NCBI RefSeq assembly: GCF_946222985.1
Contig: NZ_CAMIFY010000023.1
Location: 1 to 37,735, forward strand
Direction of reading: 5' to 3'
From: an uncultured Corynebacterium sp.
Lineage (GTDB): Bacteria; Actinomycetota; Actinomycetes; Mycobacteriales; Mycobacteriaceae
DNA length: 37,735 nucleotides
Position numbers and translations under genes: made by a program. Shown in pieces: positions 23,222 through 30,519 of the stretch. Position 1 is the stretch's first letter, and each line of letters begins with the position of its first letter. The notes beneath the pieces were generated by a model that was not told the DNA's origin, searched no databases, and saw only the letters and a program-made list of their open reading frames with translations.

Positions 23222-23890
23222 ATGATCGATGCCGGTTTTCTGCTGGGTCTCGGCGGCCTGGCGCTGATGGATGCGCTGGTGACGTCGACGATCTACGTCA
23301 CCTTCGCGATTCTGGTGCTGGCCCGTCGCCCTGCGGTCACGAGCATCGCCTACGCCCTCGGTCAGCTCGGCTCGTTCTTCGTGCTGACGTTGCTGCTGTA
23401 TTTCGGCGCTTCGTACATGGCCGAACTGTTGGATTCCTTCACCCTGTGGGTGCGTCGGGTCGTGCTCGTCGCGGCGGCCATCTACTTCGCGGTGCTCGCG
23501 GTGCGCCGGCTCAAGTCCCGTCCGCGGCACGGCATTCATCTGCCGACGTGGGTCAATCCCTGGACCGCGGCGCCCTTCGGCGTCATGGTGATGCTGGTGG
23601 ATCTGCCGTTTTCGTTCCCGATGTTCCTCGCCGTCGAAAGGCTCGCCGAAACCGGAGTCGAGCCCGCGGGGGCCACGCTCATCCTGGCCGCGTACACGCT
23701 GGTCAGCAGTATCCCCACCGTCCTTCTCATTGCTTTGGGACTGGTCTACCGGAAGCGGTTCCGCAATTTCCTGTGGCGCCTGATCAGCCGTTTCGACGGC
23801 GGGTACACCAAACCGAGCTGGCCGGCGTTCTTCGTCCACATGTCCATTTCGATGCTGTGCCTGGTGCTGCTCGTCTTCGTTCTGGGCTGA
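23222..23890 (+). CDS. GAP (Sap)-family polytopic membrane protein, LysE-like fold
   Basis: This 222-residue membrane protein has six hydrophobic segments: FLLGLGGLALMDALVTSTIYV, then AILVLA through LGSFFVLTLLLYFG, VVLVAAAIYFAVLAV, a central MVMLVDLPFSFPMFLAV, TLVSSIPTVLLIALG and the C-terminal SISMLCLVLLVFVLG. Length and topology fit the actinobacterial GAP family (peptidoglycolipid addressing proteins), relatives of LysE-type exporters. Some members help move glycolipids to the mycobacterial surface. The exact substrate is unknown. The ATG at 23222 has AAGGAG five bases upstream. It shares a transcript with the TetR gene 23 bases downstream, which may repress both. Confidence 0.75.
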   Translation: MIDAGFLLGLGGLALMDALVTSTIYVTFAILVLARRPAVTSIAYALGQLGSFFVLTLLLYFGASYMAELLDSFTLWVRRVVLVAAAIYFAVLAVRRLKSRPRHGIHLPTWVNPWTAAPFGVMVMLVDLPFSFPMFLAVERLAETGVEPAGATLILAAYTLVSSIPTVLLIALGLVYRKRFRNFLWRLISRFDGGYTKPSWPAFFVHMSISMLCLVLLVFVLG

Positions 23891-23913
23891 GCGGGAACTG
23901 GCAGGATGGGATC

Positions 23914-24453
23914 ATGGGACGACCGAGCAACAAGACGGCATTGATCGAGGCGGCGCTGCAGATCATCGAGGAATCGGGCGTGCGCGCGTTGACGTACCAG
24001 TCGTTGTCGGAGCACACGGGGAAATCGCGCAGCGGCCTGCTCTATCACTTCCCGTCCAAGGAAGCGATGGTCGAAGCCGCCCACGAGCATGCGGTGCACA
24101 AGTGGAACGACGTCGCCGAAGGGAGCCTTCCGGGGGACTTCGATTCGGCCACGGCCGAGGAGCGGGCGCTGGCCTACATAACGGCGACCGTCGAAGAGCA
24201 GTCGGCCGCGGGGGGCGGGTGCTATCGATACGGGGTGCACGACAGTTTCGACGAAGGCGTGTGGCGAACGATCCGCGATCGCTGGATCGACTTCACGGAA
24301 GGCGCCCTCACCCCGGCCCAGCACGTGGCGTTGCTCGCCGCCGACGGGCTGTGGCTGGAGCACGGGCCGGACCGGCGGTTGTCCGAGGCTTCTCGTCGGC
24401 TGATCATCGACCAGTTGATGGCGCTCGTGCGATCGGGCGACGGGCGCGGGTGA
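23914..24453 (+). CDS. TetR-family transcriptional regulator
   Basis: The 179-residue product has a TetR DNA-binding domain at residues 1-50: ALIEAALQIIEESGVRALTYQSL, then SGLLYHFPSKEAMVEAA, with the recognition helix around KSRSGLLYHF. The C-terminal 120 residues form the helical ligand/dimer domain (YITATVEEQSAAGGGCYRYGV and beyond), which is of the TetR_C group found in small exporter regulators. It is 23 bases downstream of the GAP-family gene. The palindrome in that gene's promoter is a natural target, which would make the operon autoregulated. The start is ATG 23914, at the usual MGRPSNK; no strong ribosome binding site is present beyond AGGATGGG. Confidence 0.88.
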   Translation: MGRPSNKTALIEAALQIIEESGVRALTYQSLSEHTGKSRSGLLYHFPSKEAMVEAAHEHAVHKWNDVAEGSLPGDFDSATAEERALAYITATVEEQSAAGGGCYRYGVHDSFDEGVWRTIRDRWIDFTEGALTPAQHVALLAADGLWLEHGPDRRLSEASRRLIIDQLMALVRSGDGRG

Positions 24454-24472
24454 TCCGGGGAGGGTTTCGTAG

Positions 24473-24545
24473 TGCCCCAGAGAAGAATCGAACTTCCGAC
24501 ACCGGCTTTAGGAGAGCCGTGCTCTATCCACTGAGCTACTGGGGC
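24473..24545 (-). tRNA. tRNA-Arg (anticodon CCU)
   Basis: The reverse strand folds as a complete 73-nt tRNA. The acceptor stem pairs GCCCCAG with CTGGGGC, with discriminator A. The D arm is GCTCAGTGGATAGAGC, the anticodon stem CGGCT/AGCCG has loop CTCCTAA (anticodon CCU, reading AGG), and the T arm contains GTTCGATTC. The 3' CCA is not encoded. It lies only 20 bases after the TetR stop on the opposite strand. No integrase or attachment-site duplication was seen near it. Confidence 0.95.
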
Positions 24546-24597
24546 GATCGGCGTGCGGTCGGTGATCGGGCGGGGGCCCGTCGGCCGCGACGCCCCA

Positions 24598-24603
24598 ACT
24601 TTA
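24598..24603 (-). promoter_or_regulatory. Possible -10 box of the tRNA-Arg gene
   Basis: On the reverse strand TAAAGT lies 52 bases upstream of the tRNA 5' end. No good -35 is visible. Confidence 0.35.
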
Positions 24604-24736
24604 GCGCACGCCCCCGAGCGGGCCGAAAGCCGTGATCACCACCGTCGGCGACGTCCGCGGCAGTGCCGATTCCCGCCACGGCTAACGGTGATCCCCCCGT
24701 CGGCGGTTCCGGCGGGAACGCGGGTCGCGCCTTGTC

Positions 24737-24742
24737 TATGGT
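24737..24742 (+). promoter_or_regulatory. Possible -10 box for paralogue B and cobF
   Basis: TATGGT, about 60 bases before the TTG start at 24803, is the best -10 candidate in the 257-base gap after the tRNA. No clear -35 was found and I see nothing else in this gap. Confidence 0.35.
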
Positions 24743-24802
24743 GGTGGTCACGACCCCGCCGACGAGCGGCCGGGGTGCACCGAACCTAGCGAGGTCAGGG
24801 AA

Positions 24803-25141
24803 TTGCACAAGCCCACGTTCACGGACGTCAACGGCGTCAAGATCGTCTGCCGGGTCACCGAGGACCCGGAGTCCCCGCACCTCGTGGTGTCGACCCTGGC
24901 CGACGACGGCACGCTGACGCCGATCATGGAGCTCAACAACCATGACGCCAAGTACCTGGGCAACGCGTGCGACGTGTACCTCAAGCAGTCCTGGTCGAAG
25001 TGGTACGGCGGGTCGCTCGCGGACATGAGCCCCGACGCGATGGAGGACGTCTTCGGGGCCGACGGTGCGTCGAACGGTGCCGCTTCGAACGACGGTGCTT
25101 CGAAAAACAGCGCCTCGAACGACGCCAAATCGGACCAGTAG
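24803..25141 (+). CDS. Small protein of unknown function, paralogue B
   Basis: This 112-residue protein is related to paralogue A at 22436-22771. Shared positions include KPxFTDVxGV at the N-terminus, a central DDG/DEN turn, an aliphatic strand, and DAKYLGNACDVYLKQ, which matches DAKQLNAAVDMFLGQ. In place of the charged coiled coil it has a Ser/Ala/Asn/Asp low-complexity tail (ASNGAASNDGASKNSASND). The TTG at 24803 is the first usable start, with GAGG eight bases before it, and the conserved block begins at residue 3. cobF starts 14 bases later, so both are probably on one mRNA. No signal peptide is visible. Its function is unknown. Confidence 0.65.
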   Translation: MHKPTFTDVNGVKIVCRVTEDPESPHLVVSTLADDGTLTPIMELNNHDAKYLGNACDVYLKQSWSKWYGGSLADMSPDAMEDVFGADGASNGAASNDGASKNSASNDAKSDQ

Positions 25142-25155
25142 CCTCCGCACGCTCC

Positions 25156-25971
25156 ATGACCGACTCCGACTCCGACTTTGATTCCGCGGCCGCCGGGGCC
25201 GCATCCGAGACGCTGACCATCGACGTCATCGGCATCGGCGCGGGCAGCCCGGCGCACCTGACGTTGGCGGGCGTGGCGGCGCTGCGCGACGTCGACGTCG
25301 TCTTCGCGCTGGACAAGGGCGCGGCGAAGTCGGATCTGCTCGACGCGCGCCGCGAGATCCTGGCCGCCCACGCCCCGCATGCCGATTTGGTCGTCGTGCC
25401 CGATCCTCCGCGCGATCGCGCGCCCGCGGACTACGGCGCCGAGGTCCGCGATTGGCATCGGTCCCGCGCCGAGGTGCTTTACGACGCCATGAGCACCCGC
25501 CTCACCGGCGGCCGCCGTGGCGCTTTTCTGGTGTGGGGAGACCCGTCGCTGTATGACTCGACGCTGCGCATCCTCGACAGGATCCGCTCCCTCGGCGCGC
25601 GCCTCGACGTCTCGGTCGTCCCGGGCATCACCGCGGTGCAGGCGCTGACCGCCGCGCATGGCGCGACGCTCAATCGCATCGGCCGCCCGGTGCTGGTGAC
25701 CACGGGCAGGCGGTTGGGGGAGAGGCCGGCGGGAACCGACGCCGTCGTCATGCTCGATGGCGGCGCCGCGTGGCTCGACCACGCCGACGCCGACGAGGAG
25801 ATCCTGTGGGGCGCCTACCTGGGCACCCCGATGGAGACGCTGCGGCGCGGCCGCGTCGGCGACGTCGGCGCCGGGCTCGCCGAACTCAAGGCGGCGCTGC
25901 GCGCCGAGCACGGCTGGATCATGGACATCTACCTGCTCCGCCCGGCCGGCACCACCGACGCGGGGGACTAG
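25156..25971 (+). CDS. cobF: Precorrin-6A synthase (deacetylating)
   Basis: This 271-residue SAM-dependent methyltransferase of the tetrapyrrole methylase fold would methylate C-1 of precorrin-5 with loss of the acetyl group, a step of aerobic cobalamin synthesis. After a 20-residue acidic extension comes DVIGIGAGSPAHLTLAGVAA (the N-terminal SAM-binding loop), VVFALDKGAAKSDL, FLVWGDPSLYDSTLRIL, and VVPGITAVQALTAAHGATL. All are CobF hallmarks. No other cob gene is in the window and no cobalamin riboswitch is visible before it, so it is isolated here. The start ATG at 25156 has a weak ribosome binding site. Its stop shares CTAG with the stop of the convergent glpK. Confidence 0.87.
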   Translation: MTDSDSDFDSAAAGAASETLTIDVIGIGAGSPAHLTLAGVAALRDVDVVFALDKGAAKSDLLDARREILAAHAPHADLVVVPDPPRDRAPADYGAEVRDWHRSRAEVLYDAMSTRLTGGRRGAFLVWGDPSLYDSTLRILDRIRSLGARLDVSVVPGITAVQALTAAHGATLNRIGRPVLVTTGRRLGERPAGTDAVVMLDGGAAWLDHADADEEILWGAYLGTPMETLRRGRVGDVGAGLAELKAALRAEHGWIMDIYLLRPAGTTDAGD

Positions 25972-27560
25972 ATCGGCGCGTCGTCGGCCTCCGGGTCGGC
26001 CCAGTCCAGCGTCCGCTCGACGGCCTTGGACCACTCGGCGAACAGGGCGTCGCGACGGTCGGCGTCCATGTCCGGCACGAAGGTGCGGTCCTCGCTCCAC
26101 ATCGCCCGGATCTCGTCGGTCGATTCCCAGAAGCCCACGGTCAACCCGGCGGCGTAGGCCGCGCCGAGGGCCGTGGTCTCCGTGATCGTCGGCCGGGTCA
26201 CCGGCACGCCGAGGATGTCGGCCTGGAACTGCATGAGCAGGTCGTTGGGCACCATGCCGCCGTCGACGCGCAGGGTGGTCAGGCTGACGCCCGAGTCGCG
26301 GTTCATCGCCTCGACGACTTCGCGGGTCTGGTACGCCGTCGACTCCAGCGCCGCGCGCGCGATGTGACCCCGGTTGATGTACCGGGTCAGACCGGCGATG
26401 ACGCCGCGGGCGTCGGGCCGCCAGTGCGGTGCCAGCAACCCGGAAAACGCCGGCACGATGTAGCAGCCGCCGTTGTCGTCGACCGTCTTGGCCAGGTCCT
26501 CCACCGCCGGGGCGTCGGGGATGAGCCCGAGGTTGTCGCGCAGCCACTGCACCAGCGACCCGGTCACGGCGATCGAGCCCTCCAGCGCGTAGACCGGCAG
26601 CTCTTCGCCGATGCGGTAGGCCACCGTGGTGATCAACCCGTGGTCGGAGCGCTGCGCGACCGTGCCGGTGTTGAGCAGCAGGAAGTTGCCCGTGCCGTAG
26701 GTGTTCTTCGCCTCGCCGGGCTCCAGGCACGCCTGGCCAAACGTGGCGGCCTGCTGGTCGCCGAGGATGCCGCCGATGGCGACGTTGTGCAGCGGCCCCG
26801 GCCGACGCACCACCCCGAGGTACTGGGAGGAGCTGACGATCGTCGGCAGCATCTCCATGGGCACGCCCATCGCCTCGCACAGCGCCGGATCCCACTCCAG
26901 GGTCTCCAGGTTCATGAGCATCGTGCGGGAGGCGTTGGTGACGTCGGTGACGTGCAGCGCCTTGCCCTGGCGACGCGTCAGGTTCCACGTCAGCCACGTG
27001 TCGATCGTCCCGAAGATCAACTCGCCCCGCTCCGCGCGCTCGCGGGCGCCGTCGACGTTGTCGAGGATCCACGCGATCTTCGGACCCGAGAAATACGTCG
27101 ACACGGGAAGTCCCGTGATGCGCCGGATGCGGTCTTCCCCGATGCCGTCGCGAAGCTTCTTGCACAGCGAATCGGTGCGCACGTCCTGCCAGACGATGGC
27201 GTTGTACACCGGCTCCCCGGTGGACCGATCCCACACGACGGTGGTCTCGCGCTGGTTGGTGATGCCCAGCGCGGCGACGTCGGCGGCGGACCACTCGTCC
27301 TCCGCCATGACGTCGGCGATGACGCGGCGCGCGTTGCGCCAGATCTCCACCGCGTCATGCTCGACCCAGCCGGGCTTCGGCATGATCTGCCGGTGCTCCA
27401 TCTGGCTGGTGCCGCGGCGACGGCCGTCGTGGTCGAAGAGGATGCACCTCGTCGACGTGGTGCCCTGGTCGAGCGCCGCGATGACCCGGCCGCCGCCGGG
27501 GTTGAGCAGGGCCCTGGCCTGGGCGTCGAAAAGAGTGCTGAACTGGCCGGGAATCCTCAC
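25968..27560 (-). CDS. glpK: Glycerol kinase
   Basis: This 530-residue FGGY-family kinase converts glycerol to sn-glycerol 3-phosphate. Landmarks are ALDQGTTSTRCILFDHDG (residues 29-46), QIMPKPGWVEHD, TNQRET, the FGTIDTWLTWNLT signature, GILGDQQAATFGQ with the catalytic Asp, KNTYGTGNFLLLNTG and RVDGGMVPNDLLMQFQADIL. The GTG at 27560 adds about 25 residues before the usual N-terminus; no better in-frame start is visible, and it lies 6 bases after the stop of the upstream small gene, so translation is probably coupled. No glpF or glpD is adjacent. It converges with cobF, overlapping by four bases. Confidence 0.93.
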   Translation of the reverse strand: MRIPGQFSTLFDAQARALLNPGGGRVIAALDQGTTSTRCILFDHDGRRRGTSQMEHRQIMPKPGWVEHDAVEIWRNARRVIADVMAEDEWSAADVAALGITNQRETTVVWDRSTGEPVYNAIVWQDVRTDSLCKKLRDGIGEDRIRRITGLPVSTYFSGPKIAWILDNVDGARERAERGELIFGTIDTWLTWNLTRRQGKALHVTDVTNASRTMLMNLETLEWDPALCEAMGVPMEMLPTIVSSSQYLGVVRRPGPLHNVAIGGILGDQQAATFGQACLEPGEAKNTYGTGNFLLLNTGTVAQRSDHGLITTVAYRIGEELPVYALEGSIAVTGSLVQWLRDNLGLIPDAPAVEDLAKTVDDNGGCYIVPAFSGLLAPHWRPDARGVIAGLTRYINRGHIARAALESTAYQTREVVEAMNRDSGVSLTTLRVDGGMVPNDLLMQFQADILGVPVTRPTITETTALGAAYAAGLTVGFWESTDEIRAMWSEDRTFVPDMDADRRDALFAEWSKAVERTLDWADPEADDAPI

Positions 27561-27566
27561 TGGCGG

Positions 27567-28013
27567 CTACCGCTCATCGACGGGGCGCTCCTGGCCCTGA
27601 TGGCCGGGGAACGGTCGCGGGGCCATCGGCGTGCGGCCGAGATGCTGTTCGATCCACCGGCCGACGACCTGCTTGGCGGCGTCGGCGGCGTCGGCGACGG
27701 TGACGGGCTCCAGCGAGGGATCGTCGACCTCGACGACGCGCTCGGGATCGCCGGCGGCCTGGATGACCACCTCGGCGCCGTCGTCGCCCACGAGCGTCAC
27801 GGCGACCTCGGCGAGCATCTCGATGTTCGTCTGCTCGGCGACGGCCCACCGGTAGACCCGGTCGGCCTCCCAGTCGGCGGCGGCGTCGTCGAAGTACTCC
27901 GGGTACACGCCGCGTCCGTGGGCCCGCGTCAGGGCGGGGGAGTCGTCGACGCGGTCGTCCCGGCGCAGCGGGCGCAGATGGAATCGGCCGGCATTGAGTT
28001 CCATGGGTTCCAT
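27567..28013 (-). CDS. Unknown protein upstream of glpK
   Basis: I do not recognise this 148-residue acidic soluble protein. The beginning (MELNAGRFHLRPLRRDD) resembles an acetyltransferase N-terminus, but no acetyl-CoA loop follows. The middle has a predicted strand pair around MLAEVAVTLVGDDGAEVVIQAAG, and then a helix (VADAADAAKQVVGRWIEQHL) and a Pro/Gln-rich end. The ATG at 28013 has GAGAGGAG six bases upstream; ATG 28004 is an alternative. It ends 6 bases before glpK and shares its transcript. A -10-like box (28100-28105) and a perfect hairpin lie in its leader. Confidence 0.6.
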   Translation of the reverse strand: MEPMELNAGRFHLRPLRRDDRVDDSPALTRAHGRGVYPEYFDDAAADWEADRVYRWAVAEQTNIEMLAEVAVTLVGDDGAEVVIQAAGDPERVVEVDDPSLEPVTVADAADAAKQVVGRWIEQHLGRTPMAPRPFPGHQGQERPVDER

Positions 28014-28066
28014 GGGGCACTCCTCTCGTGCGGCGAAGGCCCGTCGGGGCGCGCCTCCGTGATCGT

Positions 28067-28105
28067 CGGCCGCCGGGGACGGCGGCCGGGCTGCGTCCCA
28101 GAGTA
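28067..28105 (-). promoter_or_regulatory. -10 box and leader hairpin of the unknown gene-glpK operon
   Basis: On the reverse strand TACTCT (28100-28105) is the best -10. The transcript would then contain a perfect 9-bp hairpin, CGGCCGCCG/CGGCGGCCG with a four-base loop (28067-28088), about 55 bases before the start codon. Confidence 0.4.
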
Positions 28106-28144
28106 GTGGAACGATCGCGTGACGACGGGCACCCCGCGAAAGCG

Positions 28145-28188
28145 AAAAGACGATCCCCGCCGCACCGGATGGTGCGACGGGGATCGTC
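28145..28188 (-). terminator. Terminator after accBC
   Basis: The 18-base arms 28149-28166 and 28171-28188 (core GACGATCCCCG) pair with one wobble around GGAT. In the accBC direction the stem is followed by TTTTCGCTTT, a proper T-rich tail. Confidence 0.9.
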
Positions 28189-28234
28189 GGCGTTCGTTTC
28201 GGTCCGGGGGTTCAGCCCGGGCCGGGGGCGGAGA

Positions 28235-30013
28235 TTACTTGATCTCCATCAGGACGTCGCCCTTGCCGACGCCGGCGCCCGCCTCGGCCGCCAGGCCGGT
28301 GACGGTGCCGGACTTGTGGGCCTTGACCGGGTTCTCCATCTTCATGGCCTCGAGCACCACGACGGTGTCGCCCTCGGCGACCTCGGCGCCTTCCTCGACC
28401 TCGACCTTGATGACGGTGCCCTGCATCGGGGCGACCACGGCGTCACCGGAGGCGGCCTTCTTGCCGCCGCCCGAACGACGCTTCTTGGCCTTCTTGCGGG
28501 CGCCGCCGGCGCCGCCGCCCAGAGCCAGATCGCCCGGCAGGGCGACCTCGACGCGGCGGCCGTCGATCTCGACGGTGACCTTCTGCGACGGCACGGCCTC
28601 GTCCTCGTCGACCTCGGAGTCGCCGGCGTACGGCTCGATGGGGTTGTCCCACTCCTCTTCGATCCACTTGGTGTAGACGTCGAACTTCTCGCCGTCGCCG
28701 ACGAACGCCGGGTTCTCGACGATGTGGCGGTGGAACGGGATGACCGTGGCCAGGCCGTCGACGACGTACTCGTCCAGGGCGCGGGCGGAGCGGCGCAGCG
28801 CCTCGTCGCGGTCCTTGCCCCACACGATCAGCTTCGCCAGCATCGAGTCGAACTGGCCGCCGATGACGTCGCCCTCGCGGATGCCGGTGTCCATGCGGAC
28901 GCCCGGGCCGGACGGCTCCGAGTACTTGGTGATGGTGCCCGGGGCGGGCATGAAGTTCGCGCCGGCGTCCTCGCCGTTGATGCGGAACTCGAAGGCGTGG
29001 CCGTGCAGCTCCGGGTCCTCCTTGAGGGACAGTTCCTTGCCCTCGGCGATGTTGAACTGCTCGCGGACGAGGTCCAGGCCGGTGACCTCTTCGGTGACCG
29101 GGTGCTCGACCTGCAGGCGGGTGTTGACCTCGAGGAAGGAGATCAGGCCGTCGGAACCCACGAGGTACTCGACGGTGCCGGCGCCGTAGTAGCCGGCCTC
29201 CTTGCAGATGGCCTTCGCGGACTCGCGCAGGCGGCGGTCCTGGTCCTCGGTGAGGAACGGGGCCGGAGCCTCCTCGACCAGCTTCTGGAAGCGGCGCTGC
29301 AGGGAGCAGTCGCGGGTCGAGGCGACGACGACGTTGCCGTGCTTGTCGGCCAGGACCTGGCACTCGACGTGGCGGGCCTTGTCCAGGTAGCGCTCGACGA
29401 AGCACTCGCCGCGACCGAAGGCCGCGACGGCCTCACGGGTGGCGGACTCGAAGAGGTCCTTGACCTCGGACATCTCGTAGGCGACCTTCATGCCGCGGCC
29501 ACCGCCGCCGAAGGCGGCCTTGATGGCGATCGGCAGGCCGAACTCCTCGGCGAAGGCGACGACGTCGTCGGCGTCCTTCACCGGCTCCTTGGTGCCCGGC
29601 GCCATCGGCGCCTCGGCCTGCAGGGCGATGTGGCGCGCGGTGACCTTGTCGCCCAGGGAACGGATGGACTCCGGCGAGGGGCCGATCCAGATCAGGCCGG
29701 CGTTCTCGACGGCCTCGGCGAAATCGCCGTTTTCCGACAGGAAGCCGTAGCCCGGGTGGATGGCGTTGGCGCCGGACTTCTTCGCGGCGTCGAGGATCTT
29801 GTCGAAGACGAGGTAGGACTCCGCGGACGTCTGACCGCCCAGCGCGAAAGCTTCGTCGGCCATCGCCACGAAGGGCGCGCCCGCATCCGGCTCGGCGTAC
29901 ACGGCGACCGACGGAATGCCGGCGTCTTTGGCTGCGCGGATGACGCGAACGGCGATCTCGCCGCGGTTGGCGACGAGAACCTTCGTGATCTTCTCGGTGG
30001 TCTGCTCGGACAC
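28235..30013 (-). CDS. accBC: Acyl-CoA carboxylase alpha subunit (biotin carboxylase plus biotin carrier)
   Basis: The 592-residue bifunctional subunit carboxylates its own biotin using ATP and bicarbonate. The biotin carboxylase part (about residues 5-450) shows KVLVANRGEIAVRVIRAAKD, HPGYGFLSEN, the glycine-rich ATP loop AAFGGGGRGMKV, and FLEVNTRLQVEHPVTE. A basic linker (RKKAKKRRSGGGKK) leads to the carrier domain with the biotinylation site EAMKMEN, where the Lys is biotinylated by BirA. It is very close to C. glutamicum AccBC in sequence and length. It partners with AccD1 and AccE for malonyl-CoA and with other AccD subunits for longer acyl-CoAs. The GTG at 30013 has AGGAGGG five bases upstream. 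Confidence 0.97.
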   Translation of the reverse strand: MSEQTTEKITKVLVANRGEIAVRVIRAAKDAGIPSVAVYAEPDAGAPFVAMADEAFALGGQTSAESYLVFDKILDAAKKSGANAIHPGYGFLSENGDFAEAVENAGLIWIGPSPESIRSLGDKVTARHIALQAEAPMAPGTKEPVKDADDVVAFAEEFGLPIAIKAAFGGGGRGMKVAYEMSEVKDLFESATREAVAAFGRGECFVERYLDKARHVECQVLADKHGNVVVASTRDCSLQRRFQKLVEEAPAPFLTEDQDRRLRESAKAICKEAGYYGAGTVEYLVGSDGLISFLEVNTRLQVEHPVTEEVTGLDLVREQFNIAEGKELSLKEDPELHGHAFEFRINGEDAGANFMPAPGTITKYSEPSGPGVRMDTGIREGDVIGGQFDSMLAKLIVWGKDRDEALRRSARALDEYVVDGLATVIPFHRHIVENPAFVGDGEKFDVYTKWIEEEWDNPIEPYAGDSEVDEDEAVPSQKVTVEIDGRRVEVALPGDLALGGGAGGARKKAKKRRSGGGKKAASGDAVVAPMQGTVIKVEVEEGAEVAEGDTVVVLEAMKMENPVKAHKSGTVTGLAAEAGAGVGKGDVLMEIK

Positions 30014-30519
30014 GAAACCCTCCTGTTTTCGTGGGCACCGGGCGGCTCGTCCGCTCGGCGTTTGTGCGACAGTCATCGAGGTTCGACGGCGTTTCCGCGG
30101 CGCATGCGTGCAGCACACGCGCGGGCTAACACTGTCCAACCCAATACGACCATTCTGTCACAACACGGCAACGGAACCCTTTTCGCCCCACCCCACCTCG
30201 GGGTCCGTCGTCGAACCCCGCGTGAACTTGAACGATGTTCGCCTCAAGGCCCGGAGGGGGCCGCGCGGGGATTGTCGCCGAACGTCCTTTTCACCGCGCC
30301 AACGGAGTGTTCCGGGGCCGTCGGACCGCACCGTGAGCCGCCGCGGGAAACACCCGCCGACCGGGGTTCCGGGGGATGAGGGTGGGGGTGGGGTCCGCCG
30401 TTGGAACGGACGGATGAAGGGGGTCGAGATGGCGTCGTAAAGGAAACGAACGGTCCTCGCTCGAACCGGTTCCCCACCGGGTGAGGGCCGGGCTTCCGGC
30501 CCCGTGCGGACCAGGGTCC
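30014..30519 (-). other. 506-base non-coding region upstream of accBC
   Basis: It holds the accBC ribosome binding site (AGGAGGG, 30018-30024) and a relatively AT-rich patch at about 30125-30185 where the promoter should lie; no clear -10/-35 pair could be assigned. Near sseA two hairpins (CCGGT-TCCCC-ACCGG and GGCCGG-GCTT-CCGGCC, about 30459-30500) may end the sseA transcript. A 77-codon open frame at 30244-30477 is not supported as a gene. Confidence 0.5.

Noticed and set aside
24473..24545. tRNA-Arg as an integration site for a mobile element
   Set aside because: No integrase, no duplicated tRNA 3' end and no phage or plasmid genes were found nearby.
25142..25155. Cobalamin riboswitch before cobF
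   Set aside because: The gap is only 14 bases, and the sequence before paralogue B shows no B12-box-like pattern.
30244..30477. 77-codon reverse open frame upstream of accBC
   Set aside because: No ribosome binding site or recognisable domain, Pro/Ser/Arg composition like shadow frames, and no conserved gene known at this place in the locus.
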